This document shows positions 1-8,514 of a stretch of 63,511 nt of DNA, one piece after another. Position 1 is the stretch's first letter; each line of letters begins with the position of its first letter. The position numbers and the translations under genes are program-made. Location of the stretch: contig NZ_BJMM01000041.1 in NCBI RefSeq assembly GCF_006539165.1, positions 1-63,511 of the forward strand, given 5' to 3'. The notes beneath the pieces were generated by a model. It worked only from the letters and a program-made list of their open reading frames with translations. It ran no database searches and was not told where the DNA came from. This DNA comes from Streptomyces cacaoi (GTDB taxonomy: Bacteria > Actinomycetota > Actinomycetes > Streptomycetales > Streptomycetaceae).

Positions 1-1
1 C

Positions 2-1669
2 CAGGTGGTCTCACGGGCTCGCAGGGCCGGGCTGGCCCTGTCGTCGCGGGACGTCTTCGTGGGCCAGACGGTGGCCGGGCTGGCCGCCGAGCTGGAGGGG
101 GAGCGGGCGGCGGCCGAGGACACCGGCCCGGTGGGCGGCACCGGGGACGCGACGGGTCCGCTGCGTCCGACGCCGGTGGGGGAGTGGTTCTTCGCCACGC
201 ACCCGCGGGCGCCCGAGCACTTCTCCATGACGATGTCGTTCGAGCTGGACCCGGCGGCGGACACCGGTGCGCTGCGTGCGGCCGTCGGCGCCGTCCTGCG
301 GCGGCACGATGTCCTGCGGGCGACCTTCGTACCGGCTGCGCCGTCGGCCGCCATCGGTTCGGGGCCCGGGCCCGTGCCCGCGTCGTCCGGCGAGGAACAC
401 GCCGAGGAACACGGCGAGGAACGCGGCGAGGAACAGGGCGAGGCGCGGGGCGGTGCCCGCTGGGCCGGCCGGGTCGGGGCGGAGTGCGATCCGGAGGCCG
501 TCCTCAGCAGTCACGATCTGCGGGACGTCGCCGAACCCCGGGCGTACTGGGAGGAGTTGCTCCGCCGGACGCAGAGCGGGTTCCGGCTGGAGAGCGGGCC
601 GCTGGTGCGGGTGCTGCACGGGCGGCGCGCGGCCGGTGAGCCGCCGTGGCTGAGCATCGTCGCGCACCACCTGGTCGTCGACGGTGTGTCCTGGCGGATC
701 CTTTTGGAGGATCTGGAGGCCGCCTACGCCGCGGCGCTCTCCGGCGCGCCGGTGCGTGCCGAGGCGGGGACGACCTCGGTGCGCCGATGGGCGGAACTGC
801 TGAACGAGCATGTGGCGCGGGGCGGCTTCGACGACCAGATCGCCTACTGGCGTTCCGTCACCGACGGGGCAGCGGCCGAACTGCCCGTCGACCATCCGGA
901 CGGGGCCAACACCGGTGCCGAGCTGGACATGGTGGTGGCCACGCTGACGGCGGAGCAGACACGGGCCCTGCTGTACCGGGTGCCCGGGCGGTTCCGCAGC
1001 CGGATCAACGATGTCCTGCTGGCCTCGCTGGCCCGCGTCCTGGCGGACTGGACCGGCCGGGAACGCACGCTGGTGCATGTGGAGGGGCACGGCCGCGCCG
1101 ATCTGTTCGAGGGCGTCGACCTGTCCGGCACGGTGGGCTGGTTCACCTCGATCCACCCCGTGGTCCTGGAGGCGCGGCGGGGCGCCGGTCCCGGGCAGTG
1201 CGTGAAGGACGTGAAGCGGGCGCTGCGCGCGGTACCGGACCAGGGGGTCGGCTACGGTGCCCTGCGCCTTCTGTCGGCGCCGGGGACCCCGGGGCGGGCG
1301 CTCGCGGACGCGCCGGAGCCGCTGATCAGCTTCAACTATCTGGGCCGCTTCGACGTCGCGGGTGACGGCAGCGGTGACAGCGGCGGCGCTCCGGTGGCCG
1401 GTGCGGTGGACGAGCCGTCGGGTGGTCGGGTCGCGGAGGCCGGCGGCCGACTGCTGCGGGGCGAACTCGACATCGTGGGGCGGGACTTCAGCGAGGCGGA
1501 GGTGCGGCCTCATCTGATCGACGTCGGCGCGGTGGTGCAGGGCGAGCTGCTGACCCTGACGTGGTCGTACTCGTCGGGGATGTACGAGCGGGCGACGATG
1601 GAGCGGCTGGTGGCCGCGCTGGCCCGGGAGTTGACCGCGCTGGCCGGGCAGGGGCGCGGCGCGGACTGA
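2..1669 (+). CDS. NRPS C-terminal fragment: end of a carrier (T) domain plus epimerisation (E) domain
   Basis: The frame is open to the left edge, so this is the 3' end of a larger NRPS gene. The first ~35 residues are the last helices of a carrier domain (SRARRAGL, DVFVGQTV, AGLAAELE). The rest is a condensation-superfamily fold of the epimerisation type: active-site HHLVVDG near nt 665-685 followed by SWRILLEDL, then VEGHGR, GTVGWFTS and FNYLGRFD, all typical E-domain motifs. E domains invert the alpha carbon of the carrier-bound residue. The protein ends right after E, so the D-configured intermediate must pass in trans to a partner with a DCL condensation domain, which is not certain to be in this window. 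A 12-nt tandem repeat (389-436) inserts a Glu/His-rich stretch in the N-terminal half. Which cluster it belongs to is unknown. Confidence 0.88.
   Translation, partial: QVVSRARRAGLALSSRDVFVGQTVAGLAAELEGERAAAEDTGPVGGTGDATGPLRPTPVGEWFFATHPRAPEHFSMTMSFELDPAADTGALRAAVGAVLRRHDVLRATFVPAAPSAAIGSGPGPVPASSGEEHAEEHGEERGEEQGEARGGARWAGRVGAECDPEAVLSSHDLRDVAEPRAYWEELLRRTQSGFRLESGPLVRVLHGRRAAGEPPWLSIVAHHLVVDGVSWRILLEDLEAAYAAALSGAPVRAEAGTTSVRRWAELLNEHVARGGFDDQIAYWRSVTDGAAAELPVDHPDGANTGAELDMVVATLTAEQTRALLYRVPGRFRSRINDVLLASLARVLADWTGRERTLVHVEGHGRADLFEGVDLSGTVGWFTSIHPVVLEARRGAGPGQCVKDVKRALRAVPDQGVGYGALRLLSAPGTPGRALADAPEPLISFNYLGRFDVAGDGSGDSGGAPVAGAVDEPSGGRVAEAGGRLLRGELDIVGRDFSEAEVRPHLIDVGAVVQGELLTLTWSYSSGMYERATMERLVAALARELTALAGQGRGAD
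389..436 (+). repeat. 12-nt tandem repeat (4 units) inside the E domain
   Basis: Four consecutive units of ggcgaggaacac or a close variant encode Gly/Ala-Glu-Glu-His/Arg/Gln repeats. The repeat is in frame and expands a surface loop between the first and second E-domain core motifs. Slippage-type expansion is the likely origin (inference). Confidence 0.8.
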
Positions 1670-1717
1670 CGCCGGGTGCCGGGCCACGGGCGTGAGGCCC
1701 GGGTGCCGGACAAGGCG

Positions 1718-1761
1718 AAGGCCCCCGCCGGGGAGGGAGAAACCTCTCCGGCGGGGGCCTT
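1718..1761. terminator. Strong bidirectional intrinsic terminator
   Basis: Inverted repeat 1718-1736 / 1743-1761: 19 pairs with one G-U, loop gagaaa. On the plus strand the stem is flanked by an A-rich start (aagg) and ends in cctt; no long U-tract, as is common in streptomycetes. It sits between the convergent NRPS gene (stop 1669) and the DUF1648-type gene (stop 1809), so it can serve both. Confidence 0.85.
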
Positions 1762-1808
1762 GGTGCGAGCAGGGGGTGTTGCGGGGCCCGGCGGTGATCC
1801 GGCAAGGG

Positions 1809-2939
1809 TCAGCCGAGCAGGCCGAGGGTCGCCAGCGCGGCGGCGCCGAGGACCAGCACCAGGACGGCGACCGAGCCGATGAGCGCCCGCGGATTGCCGA
1901 GGTTCAACGTCCAGCCCATGCCGACCCGGCGGGGCACGAGAACGGCGGGGTCGTCGCCGTTGGTGTAGACGGTGCCGCCCGCGCGCCAGTGGCGGTCGTC
2001 GTCACGCTGGACCATGCCGGTGTTCTCGGAGTCCGCGCCCTCGGGGAGGCGTTCGCCGCCCGGGCCGACCCGGACGGCCAGCAGCACCACGATGCCGAGC
2101 GTCACCAGCGCCGGCACCCCGACCACCGTGAACAGCACGGGCGTGGAACGGTTGTCGGTCCACAGCATCCCCGACAGGCCGAGGAGCATGAGGTCGACGA
2201 CGGCGGAGATCGCCAGCAGGGCGCGGGAGGTCAGGGCGAGGAACCGGCGGTGCCGCGCGGAGCTCGCCGCCGGGCGGGAGGCGTCCAGGTCGGCGCGGGA
2301 GCGCAGCATGGCGGCCACCAGGGCCAGCAGCGCGGCCGTGCCGAGGATCTGCCCGAAGACCATGCTGAAGGCCGTCCAGAACGTCGTGGCGACCTCGTGG
2401 TACCGGGTGCCGTCGCCGGACCGCTCCGGCATCGCCAGCGTGTCCGGCAGCCCGGGGTAGGCGAACGCGCCGATCACGGCCGTCACCGCGATGACGACGA
2501 ACGACGGGACGGACCACGCCCAGGGGAGCCGCACCGGGTCGGTGCGCAGCGAGGTGTCGGCCACCGCGCCCTGGCGCAGCCCCGCGTACCAGTCGCCGCG
2601 CTCCTTCGCCTCGGACAGTGCGCGGTGGGCGCGCAGCCACAGCACGGCGGCCACGGCACACAGCACAAGACCCGTCACCACTCCCGCCGCGACGCTGTCG
2701 AGCAGTGCGCCCAGACCCGTCGCCGCCACCGTGCCGACCACGGTGGCCCACAGCACCGGCGCCCGGTACCGCCGGCGTTCCGCGTCGACCCGCGGGTCCT
2801 CCGCCCGCTCCGGTGGGACGCGGACACCGAACGGCACGGTCCTCGGGTTCAGCAGCGGGCTCGGGGCCGCATAGAGTGCGGCGCCCAGGAGCAGGAGCAG
2901 GCCGGCGTTGACTAGCGAGCTGACGAGCACGTCATTCAC
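1809..2939 (-). CDS. DUF1648 / DUF5808-type integral membrane protein
   Basis: 376 residues with about seven hydrophobic segments: residues ~5-27, two around 60-100, ~160-180, ~205-225, two around 255-310, and a C-terminal one (~350-375). An early LNPRTVPFGVRVP motif and a segment with YPGLPDTLAMP resemble DUF1648 proteins. The segment before the last membrane helix (RDDDRHW..GTVYTN.DDPAVLVP...GWTLNLG) is the DUF5808 signature. Such proteins often accompany GntR-type regulators in actinomycetes, but none is adjacent here. It is transcribed alone and convergent to the NRPS gene on its left. Function unknown beyond a membrane location. Confidence 0.8.
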   Translation of the reverse strand: MNDVLVSSLVNAGLLLLLGAALYAAPSPLLNPRTVPFGVRVPPERAEDPRVDAERRRYRAPVLWATVVGTVAATGLGALLDSVAAGVVTGLVLCAVAAVLWLRAHRALSEAKERGDWYAGLRQGAVADTSLRTDPVRLPWAWSVPSFVVIAVTAVIGAFAYPGLPDTLAMPERSGDGTRYHEVATTFWTAFSMVFGQILGTAALLALVAAMLRSRADLDASRPAASSARHRRFLALTSRALLAISAVVDLMLLGLSGMLWTDNRSTPVLFTVVGVPALVTLGIVVLLAVRVGPGGERLPEGADSENTGMVQRDDDRHWRAGGTVYTNGDDPAVLVPRRVGMGWTLNLGNPRALIGSVAVLVLVLGAAALATLGLLG

Positions 2940-3258
2940 CTGTTCCGTAGTACGTCGGTCACCGCGCCCGCGGTACGCCTCCGGGGCGGCCCGCCACCCG
3001 GGGCGGGAGCGCCGCGGCGGACACGCGGACCCGTCGGACGGGCCGCTCGGAGGGGCCCCTCCCTGTTCAGCAGCGTAGCCGTGCGTGACGGGCGCTCACG
3101 AGTGGCGACGGGGTGAACAGGGCTTTCGGGACGCGGGTTTCAGCCAGGACGGAAAGGGCTTGAGATCCGGCCGGGTTGCTGCTGGCGTCGGCGTGACGGT
3201 CCATCGGGGCCGGTGCGGTGTCCGGCCAGGGGCCGCGCCGGGCTCGGACGGGGCCGGG
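2940..3258. other. 319-nt intergenic region with a perfect 14-bp palindrome
   Basis: Lies upstream of the DUF1648-type gene and downstream of the P450 gene, both on the minus strand. It should hold the promoter of the former and the terminator of the latter. I see a perfect palindrome ggaggggcccctcc at 3049-3062, which could be a regulator site or chance in GC-rich DNA. No credible small gene or RNA was recognised. Confidence 0.4.
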
Positions 3259-4491
3259 TCAGGCTTCGGCGGGGTCCGGCCCGGTGAGTGTGACGGGGAG
3301 CCGGGCCAGGCCGTGGAAGAAGAAGTCGGGGCGCAGGGGCGGCTCGTCGCCGTCCCGCCGGAGGGACGGCAGGGCGGTGAGCAGGGTGTGCAGCGCGATC
3401 TCCCCTTCGAGCCGGGCCAGATGGGCGCCGACGCAGGCGTGCGGGCCGTAGCTGAACGCGTCGTGGTGCGCTGCCTCCCGGTGGGGGTCGAAGCGGCGGG
3501 GCTCGGCCCAGTGGCCGGGGTCGCGGTTGGCCGCCGCGAGCATGGGCAGTACCTGGTCGCCCGGGGCGAGGCGGACTTCGCCCAGCGTGGCCGGGCGGGT
3601 GACGGTGCGCACCAGGCCGCGGTGCGGGGCCGCCCAGCGCAGGCCCTCGTCGAAGGCCCGCGGTGCGAAGGTGTCCGGGTCGGCTGCCGCCTCCTGCCAC
3701 AGGGCGCGTTCGCACAGCAGCCGGTGCGCTGCCGTGGTGATGCCGTGCGTCGTGGTGACGGTCCCGGCGACCCAGTGGGTGAGCAGGCAGTACAGGGCGT
3801 CCTCGCGGCGCAGCGCCTGGCGTCCGTCCGCGCCGCGCGCGTAGATCGCCGCGGCGGAGCCCTCCGGTGCCCGGTCGAGGAGGTCGCCGCCCCACTCGGC
3901 GAAGCCGTGCAGACGGCCGGCCGCCGCGGCGCGCTCCTCCTCGGGGACGGTCGGGGTCAGCACCTGGGCCAGTGACATCGCCCAGGCGGCGAGCTGCGGC
4001 GCGTCCTGCTGCGGTACGCCCATGGCGGCGGCCATGCCGGCGGCGGTCAGCGGCTGGGCGAAATCCGCGACCAGGTCGCCGCCGCGCCGCTCGGCGATCT
4101 CCCCGGCCAGTTCGCCGGCGCGCCGCACCAGGAGCGGGCGCAGCGTCCCGGTGCGGGCCCGCGAGTACGCGGCCTGGACGGTGGCGTGCAGCCGGTGGTG
4201 TCCGGGCCCGTCCGCGTCCACCACGGCGGTCACCGGCTCCTGGAGGAACTCCGGCAGTTCGGCCGCGACGCGCGGCGGCACGCTCGCCGGCATGGGGCCG
4301 CCCAGCGCGTCCCGCGAGGAGTAGGTGTCCGTGTCCCGCAGCACCTCGCGGACGAGGTCGCGCCGCAGCACCAGCAGCGCGTCCACCGGTGCGCCCGCGC
4401 GCACCACACCGGACTCGTGCTCCAGCAGCCGGTCGAGCTGGGTCAGCGGGTCCGCCAGGGGGTCGAAGTGGACTTCGGCAGCGGATGACAT
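3259..4491 (-). CDS. Cytochrome P450 monooxygenase
   Basis: 410 residues, normal size for a soluble bacterial class I P450 (CYP105/107-like range). The heme loop reads FSYGPHACVG with the thiolate Cys at residue 353. The K-helix ExxR is in DEGLRW, followed by PHRGLVR.V. The I-helix segment is WVAGTVTTTHG, a variant of the usual AGxxT. The start at 4491 (MSSAAEVH) is chosen because GGGAG lies 7 nt upstream; the open frame upstream of it has no P450 features. It would hydroxylate or epoxidise a small molecule and needs ferredoxin partners, not seen here. Its position near NRPS genes makes a tailoring role possible but unproven. It is divergent from the NmrA-like gene. Confidence 0.92.
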   Translation of the reverse strand: MSSAAEVHFDPLADPLTQLDRLLEHESGVVRAGAPVDALLVLRRDLVREVLRDTDTYSSRDALGGPMPASVPPRVAAELPEFLQEPVTAVVDADGPGHHRLHATVQAAYSRARTGTLRPLLVRRAGELAGEIAERRGGDLVADFAQPLTAAGMAAAMGVPQQDAPQLAAWAMSLAQVLTPTVPEEERAAAAGRLHGFAEWGGDLLDRAPEGSAAAIYARGADGRQALRREDALYCLLTHWVAGTVTTTHGITTAAHRLLCERALWQEAAADPDTFAPRAFDEGLRWAAPHRGLVRTVTRPATLGEVRLAPGDQVLPMLAAANRDPGHWAEPRRFDPHREAAHHDAFSYGPHACVGAHLARLEGEIALHTLLTALPSLRRDGDEPPLRPDFFFHGLARLPVTLTGPDPAEA

Positions 4492-4743
4492 GCGTAACTC
4501 CCGCCGGACGCAGAGGGATCGGGCTGGTATCTCTAGCACGCCTGTGCCTCGCCCGTCACCCCACGTGCGGCTTCCGGCGCCGTCCCCCGTGCGGCGCCGC
4601 GTGCTGCTCCGCGCGCCGCTCCCGGGCCGCCCCTGTGCCACGGTGCCGGACGGGCGGTGGAACCGAGGCTGCGGTGCGGCTCGGACGGGGGTCCTGAGCC
4701 GGTTCGGGATACGGTCGCGGAAAGCCACGGAGAGGGGAACGCC

Positions 4744-5487
4744 ATGCGGCTCGCAGTCGCCGGTGCGACGGGCAACATCGGGGCGCTCACGGTCGCCGCG
4801 CTCGAACGGGACGGGCACGAGGTCGTCCGGATGAGCCGCTCGGGCGGTGTGGACCTCAGCACGGGCGAGGGGCTGGACGCCGCGCTGGCGGGTGTGGCGG
4901 CCGTCGTCGACGTCATCAGCATGCCGGCGGCCGGTGCGGACGAGACGGTGGCCTACCTGGGAGGCGCCACACGCCGTCTGCTGGCGGCCGAGGAGCGGGC
5001 CGGGGTGCGGCACCACGTGCTGCTGTCGATCGTCGGCGTCGACCGGGTCGGGGGCAACGCGCACTACGCGGGCAAGCGGGAACAGGAGCGCCTCGTGGCG
5101 GCGGGCCCGGTGCCCTGGACGGTCGTACGGGCCACGCAGTTCCACGACTTCGCGGAGATGGTGGCCGGCTGGGGCGAGCGGGACGGGGTCGCCTCGCTGG
5201 CGCCGCTGCTGGTGCAGCCGGTCGCTCCGGCGGATGTGGCCGAGGTGCTCGCCGAGACCGCGGTGGCCGAACCCCGCGGCACCCACCTCGATCTCGCCGG
5301 CCCCGAGCCGCAGGACCTGGTGGACATGGCCCGGCGGACCCATGCGGCGCGCGGGCGGGAGGTGCGGCTCGTGCCGACCTGGTCGGGTGTGTTCGGGCCG
5401 GACATGGCGGGCGAGGTGCTGCTGCCTGGCGAGGGCGCCCGGATCGCGCCGACCACGTTCGAGGAGTGGCTCGCGGCGCAGCGGTAG
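4744..5487 (+). CDS. NmrA-like / atypical SDR NAD(P)-binding protein
   Basis: 247 residues. The N-terminal Rossmann motif GATGNIG (residues 7-13) and a segment SIVGVDR..GNAHYAGKREQE, with the Tyr-x-x-x-Lys arrangement of atypical short-chain dehydrogenases, identify the family. WTVVRATQFHDF and the closing TFEEWL are usual for NmrA/NAD-dependent epimerase-like proteins of actinomycetes. These include quinone reductases and redox sensors; the substrate cannot be told. Start ATG at 4744 has a purine-rich GAGAGGGGAA just upstream. Transcribed away from the P450 gene and toward the IclR gene. Confidence 0.85.
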   Translation: MRLAVAGATGNIGALTVAALERDGHEVVRMSRSGGVDLSTGEGLDAALAGVAAVVDVISMPAAGADETVAYLGGATRRLLAAEERAGVRHHVLLSIVGVDRVGGNAHYAGKREQERLVAAGPVPWTVVRATQFHDFAEMVAGWGERDGVASLAPLLVQPVAPADVAEVLAETAVAEPRGTHLDLAGPEPQDLVDMARRTHAARGREVRLVPTWSGVFGPDMAGEVLLPGEGARIAPTTFEEWLAAQR

Positions 5488-5551
5488 GGGCGGTACGCCG
5501 TGCCGGACGACGCCGACGGCCGGGCGGGGGAGGGGAGCCGGCGCGGCGGGT

Positions 5552-6298
5552 TCACAGGCGCCGGGCGACCTCCTGGGCGGCCTGGCGTACGGCCGGGGCG
5601 AACTCCTGGAGCTGGTCGCGGGTGACGAGGAAGACGAGGGAGGAGACGGAGACGGCGCCACGCGGGTAGCCGTCGGCGTCGAGCACGGGGGCGGCCAGTG
5701 AGCAGATGGCCTCGTCGGCCTCCTCGTACTCCGCCGCGTGGCCTTCCTCGCGTACCCGGTCGAGTTCGCGCTGGAGCGCGGCGCGGTCGGTGAGCGTGTG
5801 CGGGGTGCGCGCCGGCAGGCCCGCGCGGTCGAGCAGCGCCTCCGCCTCGGCCTCGGGCAGATGGGCCAGCAGGGCCTTGCCGGCCGCGCTGGCGTGCAGC
5901 GGCAGCGGCATCCCGATCTCCGTGGCGATGCGGTAGGCGTGTCCGGGGTCGACCTTGTGCGTGTAGGTGGCGCTCTCGCCGCTGAGCACGGCGAGATGGA
6001 CGGCCTGGCCGAGCCGCTGCTGGAGGGCGCGGAGCACGGCGTCGATGCCGACGGCGTCGTCGGAGAGCACCTGGGCGGCCAGGGCGTGCAGCTGGAAGCC
6101 GACCGAGTAGCGGCCCTCGCCGTCGGCGACGACGTAGCCCTCCTCGACGAGGGTGGCCAGGATCCGGTGCGTGCTGGCCTTGGGCACCCCCGCGTGTGCG
6201 GCGATCTCCCCGAGGCGGTGCGGGAGTTCGGGACGGGCGACCGCCTGGAGGACGCGCAGCGCCTTGGCGACCGAGTTCACCGACTTCTCGCGATCCAT
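5552..6298 (-). CDS. IclR-family transcriptional regulator
   Basis: 248 residues: N-terminal winged helix (SVNSVAKALRVLQ; LGEIAAHAGVPKASTHRILATLVEEGYV, residues ~5-60) and the C-terminal effector-binding domain (YRIATEIGMPLPLHASAAGKALLA; CSLAAPVLDADGYPRGAVSVSS; Cys in the usual position). It is divergent from the eight-gene operon starting at 6477, with only 178 nt between the starts, so it most likely controls that operon and itself. The intergenic region carries GGAACNGTTCC-type symmetry (see operator). The ligand should be a catabolite of the operon's substrate (inference). Confidence 0.93.
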   Translation of the reverse strand: MDREKSVNSVAKALRVLQAVARPELPHRLGEIAAHAGVPKASTHRILATLVEEGYVVADGEGRYSVGFQLHALAAQVLSDDAVGIDAVLRALQQRLGQAVHLAVLSGESATYTHKVDPGHAYRIATEIGMPLPLHASAAGKALLAHLPEAEAEALLDRAGLPARTPHTLTDRAALQRELDRVREEGHAAEYEEADEAICSLAAPVLDADGYPRGAVSVSSLVFLVTRDQLQEFAPAVRQAAQEVARRL

Positions 6299-6341
6299 TG
6301 ACCCTCCGGACTGGTGCGGTTAGCTTTCCATCGATCCGTAC

Positions 6342-6375
6342 TTCGGAACGCGAATCCATTCTACGGAACGGTTCC
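6342..6375. promoter_or_regulatory. Candidate IclR operator in the divergent promoter region
   Basis: A perfect inverted repeat GGAAC-g-GTTCC lies at 6365-6375. A second, partial element TTCGGAACGCGAA (inverted TTCG/CGAA) lies at 6342-6354. Both contain CGGAAC and are spaced by about two helical turns. Position between the regulator and its divergent operon and the repeat symmetry support an IclR-type site; the assignment is inference. Confidence 0.45.
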
Positions 6376-6476
6376 TGTCCGGCACGTCCGGGCGCCGGGT
6401 TCCGCCGGGTTCCGAGGAGCCAGGTTCCGAGGACGCATCGTGCACTGTTGCGGGCGCCCGCGAAAGGCGGCAGTCC

Positions 6477-7619
6477 ATGGACGAACTCGTGTTGACAGGC
6501 GGCCGGTTGGCCGACCCGGAACGCGGCACCATCGAGCCCGGTGACCTCGCGGTGCGCGACGGGAGGATCGCGCGCACCGGACCGCCCGGCACGCTGCGGG
6601 GCCGCGAAACCCTCGACGCCACCGGCCTGTTGGTCACCCCCGGACTCATCGACCTCCACACCCACGTCTACCCCGGCCGCACCGGGCTCGGCGTCCCCGC
6701 CGACTCCGTCGGCGTCGAACAGGGCGTCACCACCGTCGCCGACGCGGGCAGCTGCGGCAGCGACGACTGGGCGGACTTCCGCCGCACCGTCGTCGGCGCC
6801 GCCCGCACCCGGGTGCGCAGCTGGCTCAACATCTCCCGGCACGGCCTCGTACAGGGCCACAGCGAACTCGCCGGCGGACCACGGGACATCGACCTCGACA
6901 CGGCCGACGCCCTGCTGCGGCGCGAGGGCGCCGTCGTACGGGGACTCAAGGTGCGGATGAGCCGCTCCGTGCTCGGCGACAGCGGCCTCGCACCGCTGCG
7001 CACCGCCACCCGGCTGGCCGCCCGGCACGGGCTGCCCGTCATGGTGCACGTCGGCAACGAACCGCCGGCCCTCGCCGACGTCCTCGGCCTGCTCGGCGCC
7101 GGCGACGTGGTCACCCACGCCTTCCACGGCAAGCCCGGCGGGCTCTTCGGCGACGGCTTCGAACCCCTGCCGGCCGTCTGGGACGCCCTGGAGCGCGGCG
7201 TCCTGCTCGACGTCGGACACGGCAGCTCCAGCTTCGCCTTCCGCACCGCCGAACGCGCGCTGGCCGCCGGTGTCCGCCCGCACACCGCTGGCACCGATCT
7301 GCACCGCCGCAACGCCGACGGGCCCGTCCACTCCCTCACCGACACCCTCGGCAAGCTGCTCGCGCTCGGCATGCCGCTGCTGGAGGTGCTCGCCTGCGCC
7401 ACCAGCCGCCCGGCCCGGGTGCTCCAGGAGGACGGACGGCTGGGCAGCCTGCGGCCCGGGGCCGTCGCCGACCTCACCCTGCTCCACCTGTCCGAGGAGC
7501 CCGTCACGTTCACCGACGCGACCGGCGAGCGCCGCCGGGGCGGCCGCTCCCTCACGGTCCGCGGCGCACTCCTGGCCGGCCGCCCCGGCGGCCCCGGACT
7601 CCCGGAGCCCGCCGTATGA
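6477..7619 (+). CDS. Amidohydrolase/deacetylase-family metallohydrolase (EF_0837-like)
   Basis: 380 residues. Metal-dependent hydrolase of the dihydroorotase/adenine-deaminase type: GLIDLHTHVYPG (metal HxH, residues ~59-65), GVTTVADAGS, a carboxylatable-lysine region GLKVRMS, VMVHVGNEPP, VTHAFHGKP and the C-terminal RPARVLQEDGRLGSLRPGAVADLTLL. The family is the one found with the SelA-like PLP enzyme and DUF4310-4312 genes in Enterococcus (established association). It probably hydrolyses an amide or cyclic amide of a sugar-acid or amino-sugar derivative, but the substrate is unknown. First gene of the operon; its stop overlaps the next start (ATGA). Confidence 0.88.
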   Translation: MDELVLTGGRLADPERGTIEPGDLAVRDGRIARTGPPGTLRGRETLDATGLLVTPGLIDLHTHVYPGRTGLGVPADSVGVEQGVTTVADAGSCGSDDWADFRRTVVGAARTRVRSWLNISRHGLVQGHSELAGGPRDIDLDTADALLRREGAVVRGLKVRMSRSVLGDSGLAPLRTATRLAARHGLPVMVHVGNEPPALADVLGLLGAGDVVTHAFHGKPGGLFGDGFEPLPAVWDALERGVLLDVGHGSSSFAFRTAERALAAGVRPHTAGTDLHRRNADGPVHSLTDTLGKLLALGMPLLEVLACATSRPARVLQEDGRLGSLRPGAVADLTLLHLSEEPVTFTDATGERRRGGRSLTVRGALLAGRPGGPGLPEPAV

Positions 7620-8098
7620 CCCGCCGGACGGCCCGCACCACAGCCGGAGACGGGACCGGGGGACCGGCCGGTGGAGGGGAGGGGCCGCTGACCGAGCGGG
7701 TGGCCGAGGCCGTGGCGGACAGCTCGGAGCCGGTGACCGACACCGACCGCGCCGACCTCGCCGAACTGCTGCCGCTCATCCGGCGGCACGCCGCACAGCA
7801 GGGCCTCGTCCTCGACGAGGAGCGGCAGCTGGCCGTGGCCGTGCACGCGCTCGCCTTCGTGCGCCGCGTCCGGCACGGCGAACGGCTCGACCCGCTCGCC
7901 GACGAGCTGTACGCCGAGGTGCCCGGCGCCCTGCTGACCGCGGCCCGGCAGCTCGTCGACGCGTACTGCACACCGCGCGGACACACCGCGCCCGACAGCG
8001 AAGTCCTGCTGCTCGCCCTGCACTTCGCGGTGGCCCGGCACACCGGGTCCGGCGCGCGGCCAGGAGACACCGAGACGACAAGGGGAGCGCAAGCATGA
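7616..8098 (+). CDS. PRD-domain protein (EF_0829-like)
   Basis: 160 residues. After a ~25-residue polar leader, the body (LAELLPLIRRHAAQQGLVLDE... to ...LLLALHFAVARH) is a single PTS-regulation-domain-like helical bundle with several conserved-looking histidines (RRHAAQ, AVHALAF, RVRHGE, ALHFAVARH). PRDs are normally phosphorylated on His by HPr or enzyme II and occur in antiterminators. This one has no DNA- or RNA-binding domain, so it would act as a stand-alone sensor or partner protein. Overlaps the amidohydrolase stop and the next start by ATGA. The HPr gene at the operon end is the obvious phosphate donor (inference). Confidence 0.78.
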   Translation: MTRRTARTTAGDGTGGPAGGGEGPLTERVAEAVADSSEPVTDTDRADLAELLPLIRRHAAQQGLVLDEERQLAVAVHALAFVRRVRHGERLDPLADELYAEVPGALLTAARQLVDAYCTPRGHTAPDSEVLLLALHFAVARHTGSGARPGDTETTRGAQA

Positions 8099-8514
8099 GC
8101 GAAGCCACCGCGGTGAAGATCGTGATCGGCCACCGGCTGGGCAAGGGCCAGTCCGTCGCCGACGGGGTACGGGCCGCCGGAGCCGAGCCGGTGCTGATAC
8201 CGGGCCCGGGCGCCGATATGAAGGTCGGCGATGTGATGCAGGCGGAGGGCGCCGCGCTCGGCATCTCCTTCTGCGGCAGCGGCGGCGCCGGAGCCGTCAC
8301 GGCGAAGGCCAAGTACGGGCACGACATCGAGTTCGGGATGCGCTCGGCGCAGGCCGGTGTCACCGCCGTCCAACAGGGCCGCACCGTCCTGGGGTTCGGC
8401 TTCCTCGACAGCGAGGAGCTGGGCTACGCGGTGGCCACGGCGCTGCTGGCCAAACTCGGCACCGGCGGTTCCGGTGACGGGGCGGGTTCCGCGCGGACGG
8501 GGGAGTCGGCATGA
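8095..8514 (+). CDS. Glycine-rich SFCGS-family protein (EF_0830-like)
   Basis: 139 residues, small and cytosolic. The diagnostic motif is ISFCGSGGAGAVTAKAKYGHDIEFG in the middle, preceded by a nucleotide-binding-looking N-terminus (VKIVIGHRLGKGQSVADGV). The single invariant-looking Cys in SFCGS resembles, in setting only, the phosphorylatable Cys of PTS enzyme IIB proteins; this is speculation. Strong AGGGGAG ribosome site, ATGA overlap with the PRD gene, and an ATGA overlap with the DUF4312 gene indicate translational coupling. No biochemical function is established that I know of. Confidence 0.82.
   Translation: MSEATAVKIVIGHRLGKGQSVADGVRAAGAEPVLIPGPGADMKVGDVMQAEGAALGISFCGSGGAGAVTAKAKYGHDIEFGMRSAQAGVTAVQQGRTVLGFGFLDSEELGYAVATALLAKLGTGGSGDGAGSARTGESA

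Noticed and set aside
1692..2915. 407-residue plus-strand open frame at 1692-2915
   Set aside because: Opposite to the DUF1648-type membrane gene, very rich in His/Gly/Arg and without motifs; a shadow.
3049..3062. Perfect palindrome ggaggggcccctcc as an operator
   Set aside because: Isolated from any promoter-like elements and easily formed by chance in such GC-rich DNA; mentioned only in the intergenic entry.
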